DNA of 7,191 bases from Hyphomonas sp. (GTDB lineage Bacteria > Pseudomonadota > Alphaproteobacteria > Caulobacterales > Hyphomonadaceae). The notes under the pieces are model-generated. The model ran no database searches, had not been told where the DNA came from, and saw only the letters and a list, made by a program, of their open reading frames with translations. The stretch lies in the NCBI GenBank assembly GCA_024743015.1, contig JANSXJ010000184.1, forward strand, positions 1 to 7,191. The letters are read 5' to 3'. Position 1 is the first letter of the stretch. Each line of letters starts with the position of its first letter. Positions 1 to 6,086 of the stretch are shown in pieces. Made by a program: the position numbers and the translations under genes.

Positions 1-629
1 ACGATGGCTATGAAGGTGACCAGTCGCACAAGCACGCGCGTAACATGCCGCTTCTCAAGCGTGCCATCGCCGTCGACCCGCACAGAGTGTATCTGCGATT
101 TCACCTCGGTATGACGCTGATGGAACTTGGACGGACTGATGAGGCGTGCTCCCAGCTTCGCGCGGGAATGGAAATGGCTACGCGAGACGGCGCGTCAGAG
201 CGTGCAAGAGTTGAGGGTTCGTCTTGCGCGCAACTCTTGTCGGCCATGTTTTTGGCAAACGGTCAGGCGGCCGCAGCCTTGGAGATGGCCAGGCAAGGTC
301 GTGCACTGTACCAAGGCAATCTCGCACTCTGCTGGGGCGAAGGCCGCTGTCTCCTCGACCTTGGGCAGCCGGCGGAGGCCATTGAGGCCGTCGAGCCGCT
401 CCTGTCACTCGACCCCGAGCAAGTCTTCGATCCAAAAATCGCTTACCAAAAAAGCCTGTTTCGGTCCGATTCGCTTGGCGTGATCGGCAGTGCCTGGTTT
501 GCCCTCGGCGAGCCCGAGCGCGCTGCGTTCTTTTTCGACGAGGCGGCCAATCACGCCGCTGCTCCGCGCGAGTATGTGGCGAAGGCCGCCCTGGCGCGAT
601 CACGCGCACGCCGCTCAGTCCATAACTAG
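1..629 (+). CDS. TPR-containing family-2-type glycosyltransferase, C-terminal part (5' end outside window)
   Basis: The reading frame is open from base 3 and ends at TAG 627-629, leaving about 208 residues. The ATG at 45 is internal: the 14 codons before it read DGYEGDQSHKHARN, which resembles the conserved junction after the catalytic domain of SunS-like GT2 glycosyltransferases that carry C-terminal TPRs (GYEGD..HKH.RN.PLL). The rest is helical TPR-type sequence, with repeat-like units at about residues 17-54, 75-103, 106-138 and 158-190 (for example LGMTLMELGRTDEA and LLDLGQPAEAIEAV). The catalytic GT-A domain and its DxD motif must lie to the left of the window. Members of this group transfer sugars to proteins, peptides or surface polymers; the TPRs probably bind the acceptor or a partner. 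The acceptor here is unknown. The gene converges on the minus-strand operon and overlaps its last gene by 15 nt. Confidence 0.8.
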   Translation, partial: DGYEGDQSHKHARNMPLLKRAIAVDPHRVYLRFHLGMTLMELGRTDEACSQLRAGMEMATRDGASERARVEGSSCAQLLSAMFLANGQAAAALEMARQGRALYQGNLALCWGEGRCLLDLGQPAEAIEAVEPLLSLDPEQVFDPKIAYQKSLFRSDSLGVIGSAWFALGEPERAAFFFDEAANHAAAPREYVAKAALARSRARRSVHN

Positions 630-1832
630 AAGGCCTGCGGACTTGAGCGTGCGAGGTCTTCCGCCCCAAGGCCGGTTATGCAGGCAGTCAAAAACCGGGA
701 TCAACACTGCGCCAGCGCGAAGCCAGGATGATGGTCCCCCACTCACAACCGCGTCGGCAATGCCAGCGATCTCCTCTCGCATTGCGGAGCCAATCGAGGC
801 TGGGTTCTGGCCGGTCAAACGCGCGGTGACCCGCGAAAGACGACGATAAGCGGCGTCTCTCGGTCGCAAACCATGGGGTGGGCTGACGCCCAGCCAGACA
901 TCGCTCGCGGCAATCCACAATTCAGTCGCTGCCCGCAGGCGAGGGTTGCAGCGCAAGATCGCCGCCACCTCTGCGAATGTTTCGTCACACAACTCATCGA
1001 GCATATGTGCGAACTCCAAAAGGCCCTTGATGGCAATCACCCCAAAATGGTTCCCCCGGTTTTCGAAATGATGATGAACCAGTCCATGAAGTAGGGCATG
1101 TTCAGGCCGCAACAGCCGGACCGCGAGCCCGTCAAACTCGGTATGGACAGCAGACTCGACCATAGGAACACTGGCGAAGAACCGTGCGGCGCGGGGACCG
1201 TTGATCCGCAAATGGGGCTCGACGATCACCGGCGGATCGCCGCGCGCCATGGCATCCAGATGATGATGCCGCGAACTCATCGTCTTGATAGACTGGAAAT
1301 CCAGCCTGCGGAGGATAGCCATCGTTGGTTCGGCCTCAGCAGGGTCAATGGCGAAATCAAGATCGCGCTGAAAGCGCCATGAAGGCTCGCCCGTCAGAAG
1401 CGAAACTGCGCCCTTGATTATGAGCGGAACGATTCCGGCTGCGTTAAGTGCCCCGATGATATCCCGCAGCGCGGACCCCTGAAGGCGGCGACGCTCCCTC
1501 TCCTGCCGACGCATTGTCCCGAACGCGGTACGCAGCGTTGCCGGTTTGCCGGCGCCGACGCTGGCGATCGCAGGGTGAATGATGCCTTTCTCCTCCAGTG
1601 CATCAATCAAGGCGGCTGTCGCGAGGCGGCGGCTGGCAGCGCGCAAAAGGCCATCCACGGAACCGGGGTCGCTCATCAACAGGCCGCGCAGACGCGTTAC
1701 CTCGGCTGCATCGATTCCACGCTTGATACAGGCCATAAGGAGGTCGAGGCGTTCGTCAGGCAACTGCACCGTTACACCCCAGGCGACCTTGACCGAGCCA
1801 ACAACCGTTGCGGGGTGCTCGCCTGGCCCCAA
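615..1832 (-). CDS. Nucleotidyltransferase-fold family protein (PF14907-like)
   Basis: Last gene of the minus-strand operon, up to 405 aa, ending at TGA 617-615. The core fits the uncharacterised PF14907 nucleotidyltransferase family: LIIKGAVSLL (K140, G141), then R156-D157-L158-D159, the expected metal-binding DxD, then IVEPHLRI (E205, H207), and a His-rich helix HGLVHHHF at 249-256. The rest is alpha-helical. Such proteins often sit in polysaccharide or peptide-modification clusters; nucleotidyl transfer to a sugar or protein is plausible but unproven. The start is uncertain. The longest form begins with TTG at 1832, 24 nt after the upstream stop, with no visible Shine-Dalgarno. A GTG at 1769 (protein starting VQLPDERLDLL, 384 aa) has a GGGG run 7 nt upstream and may be the true start; ATG 1736 is a third option. 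The 3' end overlaps the convergent gene by 15 nt. Confidence 0.78.
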   Translation of the reverse strand: MGPGEHPATVVGSVKVAWGVTVQLPDERLDLLMACIKRGIDAAEVTRLRGLLMSDPGSVDGLLRAASRRLATAALIDALEEKGIIHPAIASVGAGKPATLRTAFGTMRRQERERRRLQGSALRDIIGALNAAGIVPLIIKGAVSLLTGEPSWRFQRDLDFAIDPAEAEPTMAILRRLDFQSIKTMSSRHHHLDAMARGDPPVIVEPHLRINGPRAARFFASVPMVESAVHTEFDGLAVRLLRPEHALLHGLVHHHFENRGNHFGVIAIKGLLEFAHMLDELCDETFAEVAAILRCNPRLRAATELWIAASDVWLGVSPPHGLRPRDAAYRRLSRVTARLTGQNPASIGSAMREEIAGIADAVVSGGPSSWLRAGAVLIPVFDCLHNRPWGGRPRTLKSAGLLVMD

Positions 1833-1842
1833 AATGCGAGAA

Positions 1843-1858
1843 GAATTCGAGAGAATTC
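1843..1858. repeat. GAATTC-GAGA-GAATTC inverted/direct repeat at the operon junction
   Basis: Two GAATTC palindromes (1843-1848 and 1853-1858) flank a 4-nt GAGA spacer. In minus-strand mRNA they can form a 6-bp stem with a 4-nt loop. Two bases of the GT4 stop codon (TGA 1859-1857) lie in the stem, and the hairpin ends 10 nt before the possible TTG start of the next gene. It could influence coupling between the two genes; that role is an inference. Confidence 0.5.
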
Positions 1859-3083
1859 ACGGCCTCAAAACCGCAGATAGGGTGGCGGCGATCTCTGAAA
1901 CGATCCCACTGCGTTCGTGCATGAGTTCGACGTACGCGCGAAGTCGGGCGGCGCGCGCGGCAGCTTCGACTGGATTACTCAAGCATGCAAGACACGCGTT
2001 GGAGAAGGCCTCAGGATCGGTCGGCGTTGCAAACAGGGCCTGGTTGGGATCGAGTGCCAAGCCATCGGCCCCTACCACTGTTGAAACGACGGGTACGTTA
2101 TGCGCAGCGGCCTCGAGGATTTTGATGCGGCTGCCGCTTCCAGTCCGCAACGGTACGATGCCGGCGGCAGCCGCGGCATAGAGCGGCGCGAGATCAGCCG
2201 GATCACGAACCAGAGTCGCCTGCGGCGCTGGGAAGAGATCGGTGACCGCCTTGGACGGATTGCTGCCCGCCGCCATCAGGCTCGTGGCCGGCCGCACCGC
2301 AAGCACCCGTGGCCAAACGTTCTGAATGAACCAGGTCAAACCATCGGCATTGGGCGGATAGCTCAGATTGCCAACAAACAGCAGTTTATCAGACGCGCTG
2401 CGCCGAATTTGATCAATGGAAGGTATCTCGATCCCATTTGCGATCGTCTTGATACTGGAAAGCGAAAGCCTGTCGTTCAGTGTCTCTGCCACGTTGGCGC
2501 TGGCGACAGTGAAAAGCCGAACAGTGGCCGCTGCGCGCTTGACCATTGCATCGAGCATGTCGGCCTCTGTCTCCAACCATAAACCGTGTGCGTCCTCGCC
2601 GTTGCGTCGGGCCAAGCGCGCGCGCTGCCGTGCCAACTCACCGTCGTCGTCATCCAGGTCGACAATCACTGGACAAGGCGCGTGGTCCAGGAAATCGAGC
2701 AGAGGCAATAGATGGGCACGGGAGAAGAGGATGCCGCTCCAGGGATATTGTTGAGTCAATTGCGCGAACTCGGTGGCAATCGGCAGCGACACCGCTCGCG
2801 AAGCGAACGGCCTGCCCAGTGCCCGCAACGCGTCGGCGCGCGCCTGCGGATCACCAATGGCGTTGATCAGCTGTAGCCGCGTATCATGGCGACCACGGGT
2901 ATCCCAGTGTCGTATCTGGAGGCCTTCATTCGAGCAGTCGACCGGTGGTTCGTCGCCGAGAACCAAGATTTCGGTGCGGCCTATACTGCTGAGCGCCTCG
3001 GCAAACATGGCGGTTCGCATCGCCAGGCCGTTGCCACTTGGACGGGGAGTGATGGGCGTGACGTGCAGGAAAGAGGCGGTCAT
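1857..3083 (-). CDS. Glycosyltransferase family 4 (GT-B fold)
   Basis: A 408-aa protein from ATG 3083 to TGA 1859-1857, the usual length for soluble GT4 enzymes. The N-terminal Rossmann half starts directly with FLHVTPITPRPSGNG (residues 5-19), a glycine-containing acceptor-side loop, and carries an acidic stretch VDLDDDDGEL at 141-150. The C-terminal donor-binding half has IANGIEIP (214-221), LLFVGNLSYPPNADGL (234-249) and the nucleotide-sugar signature GSGSRIKILEAAAHNVPVVST at 315-335, where E324 matches the second Glu of the EX7E motif; the position of the first Glu appears to be occupied by another residue. It probably transfers a hexose from a nucleotide sugar to a growing glycan at the cytoplasmic membrane face; donor and acceptor are unknown. 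It lies 13 nt downstream of the GT71-like gene and is clearly co-transcribed with it. No strong Shine-Dalgarno is seen (a GAGCGG about 10 nt upstream). Confidence 0.9.
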   Translation of the reverse strand: MTASFLHVTPITPRPSGNGLAMRTAMFAEALSSIGRTEILVLGDEPPVDCSNEGLQIRHWDTRGRHDTRLQLINAIGDPQARADALRALGRPFASRAVSLPIATEFAQLTQQYPWSGILFSRAHLLPLLDFLDHAPCPVIVDLDDDDGELARQRARLARRNGEDAHGLWLETEADMLDAMVKRAAATVRLFTVASANVAETLNDRLSLSSIKTIANGIEIPSIDQIRRSASDKLLFVGNLSYPPNADGLTWFIQNVWPRVLAVRPATSLMAAGSNPSKAVTDLFPAPQATLVRDPADLAPLYAAAAAGIVPLRTGSGSRIKILEAAAHNVPVVSTVVGADGLALDPNQALFATPTDPEAFSNACLACLSNPVEAAARAARLRAYVELMHERSGIVSEIAATLSAVLRP

Positions 3084-3096
3084 GGACGCATACCGC

Positions 3097-4605
3097 TCAA
3101 ATCCGCCGATAAAGGTCCGGATTGAAGAAGTTATTGACAGATCTGTCGCGCGGACGTTCGCCCTCAGAAGCTATTGCAGAGCGCAGCTCTCCGACAATCC
3201 TCTCAAGTTTTTCGGACACGACCGGTTCGGTTTGCCGCATACGTCCTGCCAGGACGGCGGCGCGATCGAGGGTCCCTGGCTCGATGCGCTCAACAAGTCT
3301 TAGGGCGCCAACAAGGCTTTCATCGTCGATTACATCGCCCGGCGTGCCCCGCCGCGCCGCGTCGATAAGCGCATCAGCCAGGCCGGGGCGGTCGTCGGCG
3401 TCGGTCAAGCTACGAACAGGTATTGGCTGCAAAACAGCTTCTCGGCCATTGGCTGAAAGGAATTGTCCTTTCCACGAACCGTCTTCACGACCGATCAAAG
3501 TGAAACTCGGTTTGCTGGCATCACAGATTACCAGTCGATAGCCATCGTCGACCGCATCAACGTACCAGTTGGAACGGTAGAAATCGCGCCCTTTGCCGAT
3601 CTGATGGCCGGCCAGTAATTCCAGCTCGGATGGCGCCTCGCCCATCACCGTGAGCGCAAAAGAGCGCTGAACGACGACATTCCGCTCAGCGGCCAACGCA
3701 CCGGTCGGTCGAGATGGTGGCACAAACAACAAGCCGTTCCAGACTGCACGCAGATCTTCCAGAAAGCCTTCACATTCTTCCTGATGAAGGGCGCCGATGG
3801 GGCGAACTGGTTCATCATGAAGCGACCACTTGCAATTGCTTCGATGCTGCAAAGCTGGCTTTCCTGCAAAGTCACGCTGGATCAGGAACCGCTCGTCAAT
3901 GAATGGTGTGTGCGGCACCACCACGCATTTCGCTTCCGACATCAACCAGGCGATGAGGAAGGTGTCCTTGTCGCCATAGACGAGTTCGTAGAACGTGTCA
4001 GCGCGCTGGTTGATTTCGAACGTCAGCCAAAGCGAGCGCCAGTGACGTGTCCTGTTGACGGCAACTTGCCCGGTTTCCCAGGAGCGCATACTCCGCGGCT
4101 CAAGGCCGACCATTGTCCACACCGGATTTTGGTCTGACAGGTCGATGATGTCCGGCCAGAAAACGGCGCCCGCATCGCGGTACTGGGGCCAGGCGAAGAT
4201 CGTTTCCGGATCGATCGCCGGCACCTGATCTGCATCCAACAGGATGACGTCGTCGAAAGCACTGTGCAGAAGTGCATAGGACTTCAGCTGCCATCCGTCG
4301 TGTATCTCGGCTGGATACCGCTCCCGAACCGCGTTCGCGTCGACGATTGTGCAGCCGTGTGCCTCGAGAATGCCCGCGATCAGCGCGGGCATCTCTACGG
4401 GACCAATGTGCCATACTTCGATGGGCAGCCTGCACCCCAAAACGTCGCGAAGCATCCTGATCAGCACGTAAGCGTTGGTCAGCATCGTCGCGCCGCCGGC
4501 GCAGACGACGATCCCGCAGCCGTCTGCGCGCGGCGGCTGCTCAGCCGACCGTTGACAGGCGTGGATCAGTTCCTCGCCCAGCCCTTCTGTGTCGAAACCC
4601 ACCAT
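3097..4605 (-). CDS. GT71/MNN1-like mannosyltransferase-family protein with C-terminal extension
   Basis: First gene of the operon, 502 aa, ATG 4605 with AAGGG 5 nt upstream, ending at TGA 3099-3097. Residues about 30-260 match the alpha-1,3-mannosyltransferase family of fungal Mnn1 (GT71, Mannosyl_trans3): GIVVCAGG (31-38), PIEVWHIG (61-68), GWQLKSYALLHS (104-115), the metal-binding D124-A-D126 in VILLDADQVP, E177-T-G-Q-V in the family position ES/TGQ, GDKDTF at 211-216 and a late His at 254. The family uses nucleotide-sugar donors (GDP-mannose in fungi) in a GT-A fold. No signal peptide or membrane segment is seen, so it is likely cytoplasmic. Residues about 327-395 form a beta-rich Gly/Trp module (SNWYVDAVDDGYRLVI, DGSWKGQFL), followed by a helical tail to 502; neither is recognised. 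Sugar specificity cannot be inferred; a glucosyl- or galactosyltransferase role is possible. Confidence 0.82.
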   Translation of the reverse strand: MVGFDTEGLGEELIHACQRSAEQPPRADGCGIVVCAGGATMLTNAYVLIRMLRDVLGCRLPIEVWHIGPVEMPALIAGILEAHGCTIVDANAVRERYPAEIHDGWQLKSYALLHSAFDDVILLDADQVPAIDPETIFAWPQYRDAGAVFWPDIIDLSDQNPVWTMVGLEPRSMRSWETGQVAVNRTRHWRSLWLTFEINQRADTFYELVYGDKDTFLIAWLMSEAKCVVVPHTPFIDERFLIQRDFAGKPALQHRSNCKWSLHDEPVRPIGALHQEECEGFLEDLRAVWNGLLFVPPSRPTGALAAERNVVVQRSFALTVMGEAPSELELLAGHQIGKGRDFYRSNWYVDAVDDGYRLVICDASKPSFTLIGREDGSWKGQFLSANGREAVLQPIPVRSLTDADDRPGLADALIDAARRGTPGDVIDDESLVGALRLVERIEPGTLDRAAVLAGRMRQTEPVVSEKLERIVGELRSAIASEGERPRDRSVNNFFNPDLYRRI

Positions 4606-4610
4606 CTCGG

Positions 4611-4615
4611 CCCTT
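4611..4615 (-). promoter_or_regulatory. Ribosome binding site of the GT71-like gene
   Basis: On the minus strand AAGGG lies 5 nt before ATG 4605. It is the only purine-rich match in the leader and supports this start over later Met codons. Confidence 0.5.
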
Positions 4616-4632
4616 TTCCCCGCGCGCTGCCG

Positions 4633-4661
4633 ATCCTAGTGTCTGCTCCACATCACTCCAA
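4633..4661 (-). promoter_or_regulatory. Predicted sigma70-like promoter of the three-gene glycosyltransferase operon
   Basis: In the 74-bp spacer between the divergent genes, the minus strand reads TTGGAG (4661-4656), a 17-nt spacer, then TAGGAT (4638-4633). That is close to TTGACA-17-TATAAT. Transcription would begin near 4626, leaving a leader of about 20 nt that contains the AAGGG ribosome site. The -35 box ends only about 20 bp from the start codon of the + strand GT62-like gene, so the two transcripts could interfere or share an activator. No equally good + strand promoter was found here. Confidence 0.45.
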
Positions 4662-4679
4662 CCCCGGGCGGACGGCTCC

Positions 4680-5429
4680 ATGCAAAGCGTACTTGTTCTG
4701 ACCCCAGTGAAAGACGCGGTGGAGCATGTCACAGACCATTTTCGCCGGCTTGACCGTCTGACCTATCCGAAAGACCGGATGTCGGTGGCACTGCTCGAAA
4801 GTGACAGCACCGACGACACGTACGCACGCCTCTCACGCCTTGTTGAGCAATATTCGGACGCGTTTCGGTCGATCCGCGCGTTCAAGCACGATTTTGGTTA
4901 CAACTCGCCTCGAGGATTGCCCCGCTGGGAACCGGCCTTGCAGATGGCGCGGCGCACAATCTTGGCAAGAGCGCGAAATCAGCTCCTATTCCGCGCACTG
5001 AGCGACGAGGATTGGGTCCTCTGGATCGATGTCGATGTTGTATCCTACCCTGCCGACCTTATCGAGCAATTGCTCGCGCATGACCGCGACATCCTCCATC
5101 CCGATTGTGTAAGGGAGCCCGGAGGCGACAGCTTTGATCGCAACGCTTGGACCGATGGCGGCAAAACGCCGATGCACGCGCTTCGCGGCGCGGGCGGGCC
5201 AGTGAGAATTGAGAGCGTCGGCGGGACCGTTCTTCTGGTCCGCGCGGACCTGCACCGCGACGGGCTGGTCTTTCCGCCCTTTCGCTACGGCGTCGAAAGC
5301 GCGGCGATCCGAGAGAACCACCTCGTCTGGGGTAAGGGAGAGATCGAGACCGAGGGGCTTGCCGCCATGGCGCACGATATGGGCTTGCAGTGTTGGGGGT
5401 TGCCAGACCTTCAGGTCGTACATGCGTGA
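4680..5429 (+). CDS. GT62/Anp1-family glycosyltransferase (Mnn9/Van1-like)
   Basis: A 249-aa protein, ATG 4680 to TGA 5427-5429, with a GGCGGA-like ribosome site about 8 nt upstream. It follows the Anp1/Mnn9/Van1 family (PF03452, GT62) along its whole length: VLVLTPVKDA at the N-terminus (residues 4-13), LLESDSTDDT (38-47), RARNQLLF (97-104), the metal-binding D117-V-D119 in WVLWIDVDVVSYP, DILHPDC (137-143), FDRNAW (152-157), ESVGGTVLLVRAD (178-190), GLVFPPF (195-201), ETEGLAAMAHDMG (223-235) and CWGLPDLQVVH near the end. Fungal members are Golgi alpha-1,6-mannosyltransferases that elongate N-glycan mannan from GDP-mannose. This one lacks the fungal membrane anchor and is a soluble GT-A domain. 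It is divergent from the GT71-like operon, so both probably serve one glycan. Mannose specificity is likely by family but not shown. Confidence 0.9.
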   Translation: MQSVLVLTPVKDAVEHVTDHFRRLDRLTYPKDRMSVALLESDSTDDTYARLSRLVEQYSDAFRSIRAFKHDFGYNSPRGLPRWEPALQMARRTILARARNQLLFRALSDEDWVLWIDVDVVSYPADLIEQLLAHDRDILHPDCVREPGGDSFDRNAWTDGGKTPMHALRGAGGPVRIESVGGTVLLVRADLHRDGLVFPPFRYGVESAAIRENHLVWGKGEIETEGLAAMAHDMGLQCWGLPDLQVVHA

Positions 5430-5679
5430 CAGTTCGGCAAGACAGCACCCTGGTTCAAAGACTCACGAACCCGCGTCGTGATCCGTTATCATTCAAGGTA
5501 GCCGAAGGGGCCCTTGCCGTTTTGGCTGAATCCAGATGCGGCGTAACTTCCTCCTGCTTTGACGCATATCGCGCCTTCAGCTCACATCGGCCTCCCGCTC
5601 ATGGTGGTGAAGAAGTCGATGTTGCGATGCGGAAAGCCTTCTAACGCGCTGGGTTCAGTTGGGATCGGAGAGTTCGGCC
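5430..5679. other. Non-coding stretch downstream of the GT62-like gene
   Basis: Apart from the hairpin at 5500-5527, nothing recognisable is seen. Open frames in this stretch are short, lack family motifs and lack ribosome sites. Together with the following bases up to 6239 it forms about 810 bp of gene-poor sequence with mobile-element traces. Confidence 0.5.
5500..5527 (+). terminator. Imperfect hairpin after the GT62-like gene, possible terminator
   Basis: The 28-nt segment starts AGCCGAAG and ends TTTTGGCT. As RNA it folds into eight outer pairs (two of them G-U), one mismatch and three inner pairs around a short loop. It begins 71 nt after the GT62-like stop codon. It is not followed by a U-tract, so a classical intrinsic terminator is doubtful; it may only stabilise the 3' end of the mRNA. 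Confidence 0.3.
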
Positions 5680-5833
5680 ATGATGGCAACGTGATTGGCG
5701 CCAGTTCCGTTGTCTCAAGCCTTCGATCTGGAACAACGTCTCTCTGTTGATCACGTCCTGCGAAAGATCGGTCGATTTCTGGACATCGATGCGAGGCGAG
5801 CGAAGTTGCAACGCTACTTCGGCCATCTGAGCT
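5680..5833 (+). pseudogene. Remnant of an IS1182/IS5-like transposase N-terminus
   Basis: In the frame of bases 5695-5833 the sequence reads LSQAFDLEQRLSVDHVLRKI, then GRFLDIDARRAKLQRYFGHL. This resembles the N-terminus of IS1182-group transposases, whose usual pattern is FYEFSLE..VP.DHLLR.ID.F.DL..IR..L..FYS.TGRPSIDPELM. A plausible original start, ATG ATG at 5680, is cut off by an in-frame TGA at 5692-5694. After about 5833 the similarity stops before the GRPSIDPELM block and the DDE catalytic residues. It is therefore a dead N-terminal fragment. The assignment rests on about 40 residues, so the exact IS family is uncertain. Confidence 0.45.
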
Positions 5834-5993
5834 GGCTGCTGCCGGGGGCCATCACCAGAACTCGGAACTGTCTTCGATTTGCGGTGTGGACCGGCTCTGA
5901 AGCATGCTGCCTTTAGCCGTCGGTGTTGTCCCGTTCACGCTGTCAAATCGAAATCTTGGACGCACTGCGAACACCGCACAACGAAGCGCTCCT
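5834..5993. other. Unassigned sequence between transposase remnant and dusA-like fragment
   Basis: No gene, RNA gene or complete inverted-repeat pair was recognised. The frame of the transposase remnant stays open to 5916, but the residues after 5833 match nothing known to me. If the dusA-like start that follows is native, this stretch could hold the old dusA promoter; no convincing -35/-10 pair was seen. Confidence 0.3.
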
Positions 5994-6083
5994 ATGGCCA
6001 GCGAATCACGCGCGCAGAAGCACCAGTTCGCCATTGCCCCGATGATCGGCTGGATCCAAAGCCGACATCTCTCAATGACTTGA
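5994..6083 (+). pseudogene. Truncated dusA-like 5' end (tRNA-dihydrouridine synthase A), possible att scar
   Basis: ATG 5994 opens a frame of 29 codons ending at TGA 6081-6083. Residues 8-20 read QKHQFAIAPMIGW, closely matching the first conserved block of DusA (RFAVAPMMDWTDRHCRYF), where the flavin-binding TIM barrel begins. After the Trp (6051-6053) the expected TDRHCRY becomes IQSRHLSMT and stops; only R-H at 6063-6068 still agrees. About 300 further DusA residues are absent from the window, so this is a fragment. The break falls close to the 5'-end segment of dusA that serves as the attachment site for dusA-targeting integrases of prophages and genomic islands. It may be an attL/attR scar or a decayed gene. 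Chance similarity over 13 residues cannot be fully excluded. Confidence 0.45.
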
Positions 6084-6086
6084 GAG
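6069..6086. repeat. Perfect 7-bp inverted repeat with 4-nt loop
   Basis: CTCTCAA (6069-6075), TGAC loop, TTGAGAG (6080-6086). It covers the end of the dusA-like frame, including its stop codon. No T-tract follows, so it does not look like an intrinsic terminator. It could be an operator, an integrase arm/core site or the end of a lost element. Confidence 0.55.

Noticed and set aside
45..47. ATG as the start of the leftmost gene
   Set aside because: The preceding in-frame codons (GYEGDQSHKHARN) match the conserved region of TPR glycosyltransferases, so the gene begins outside the window.
178..669. 163-codon minus-strand open frame
   Set aside because: Extremely Arg/Pro-rich antisense to the TPR protein, typical of GC-rich shadow frames.
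1579..2181. 200-codon + strand open frame spanning the GT4/nucleotidyltransferase junction
   Set aside because: Antisense to two genes with clear family motifs; low-complexity Ala/Arg/Ser composition.
2773..3303. 176-codon + strand open frame
   Set aside because: Antisense across the GT4/GT71-like junction with no recognisable motif.
4986..5423. 145-codon minus-strand open frame
   Set aside because: Antisense to the GT62-like gene, whose + strand frame has continuous family motifs.
5582..5718. Minus-strand open frame ending in a sequence like NIDFFTTMSGRPM before TGA
   Set aside because: It looked like a protein C-terminus, but no family was recognised. It overlaps the transposase remnant on the other strand, and the upstream part is Pro-rich filler.
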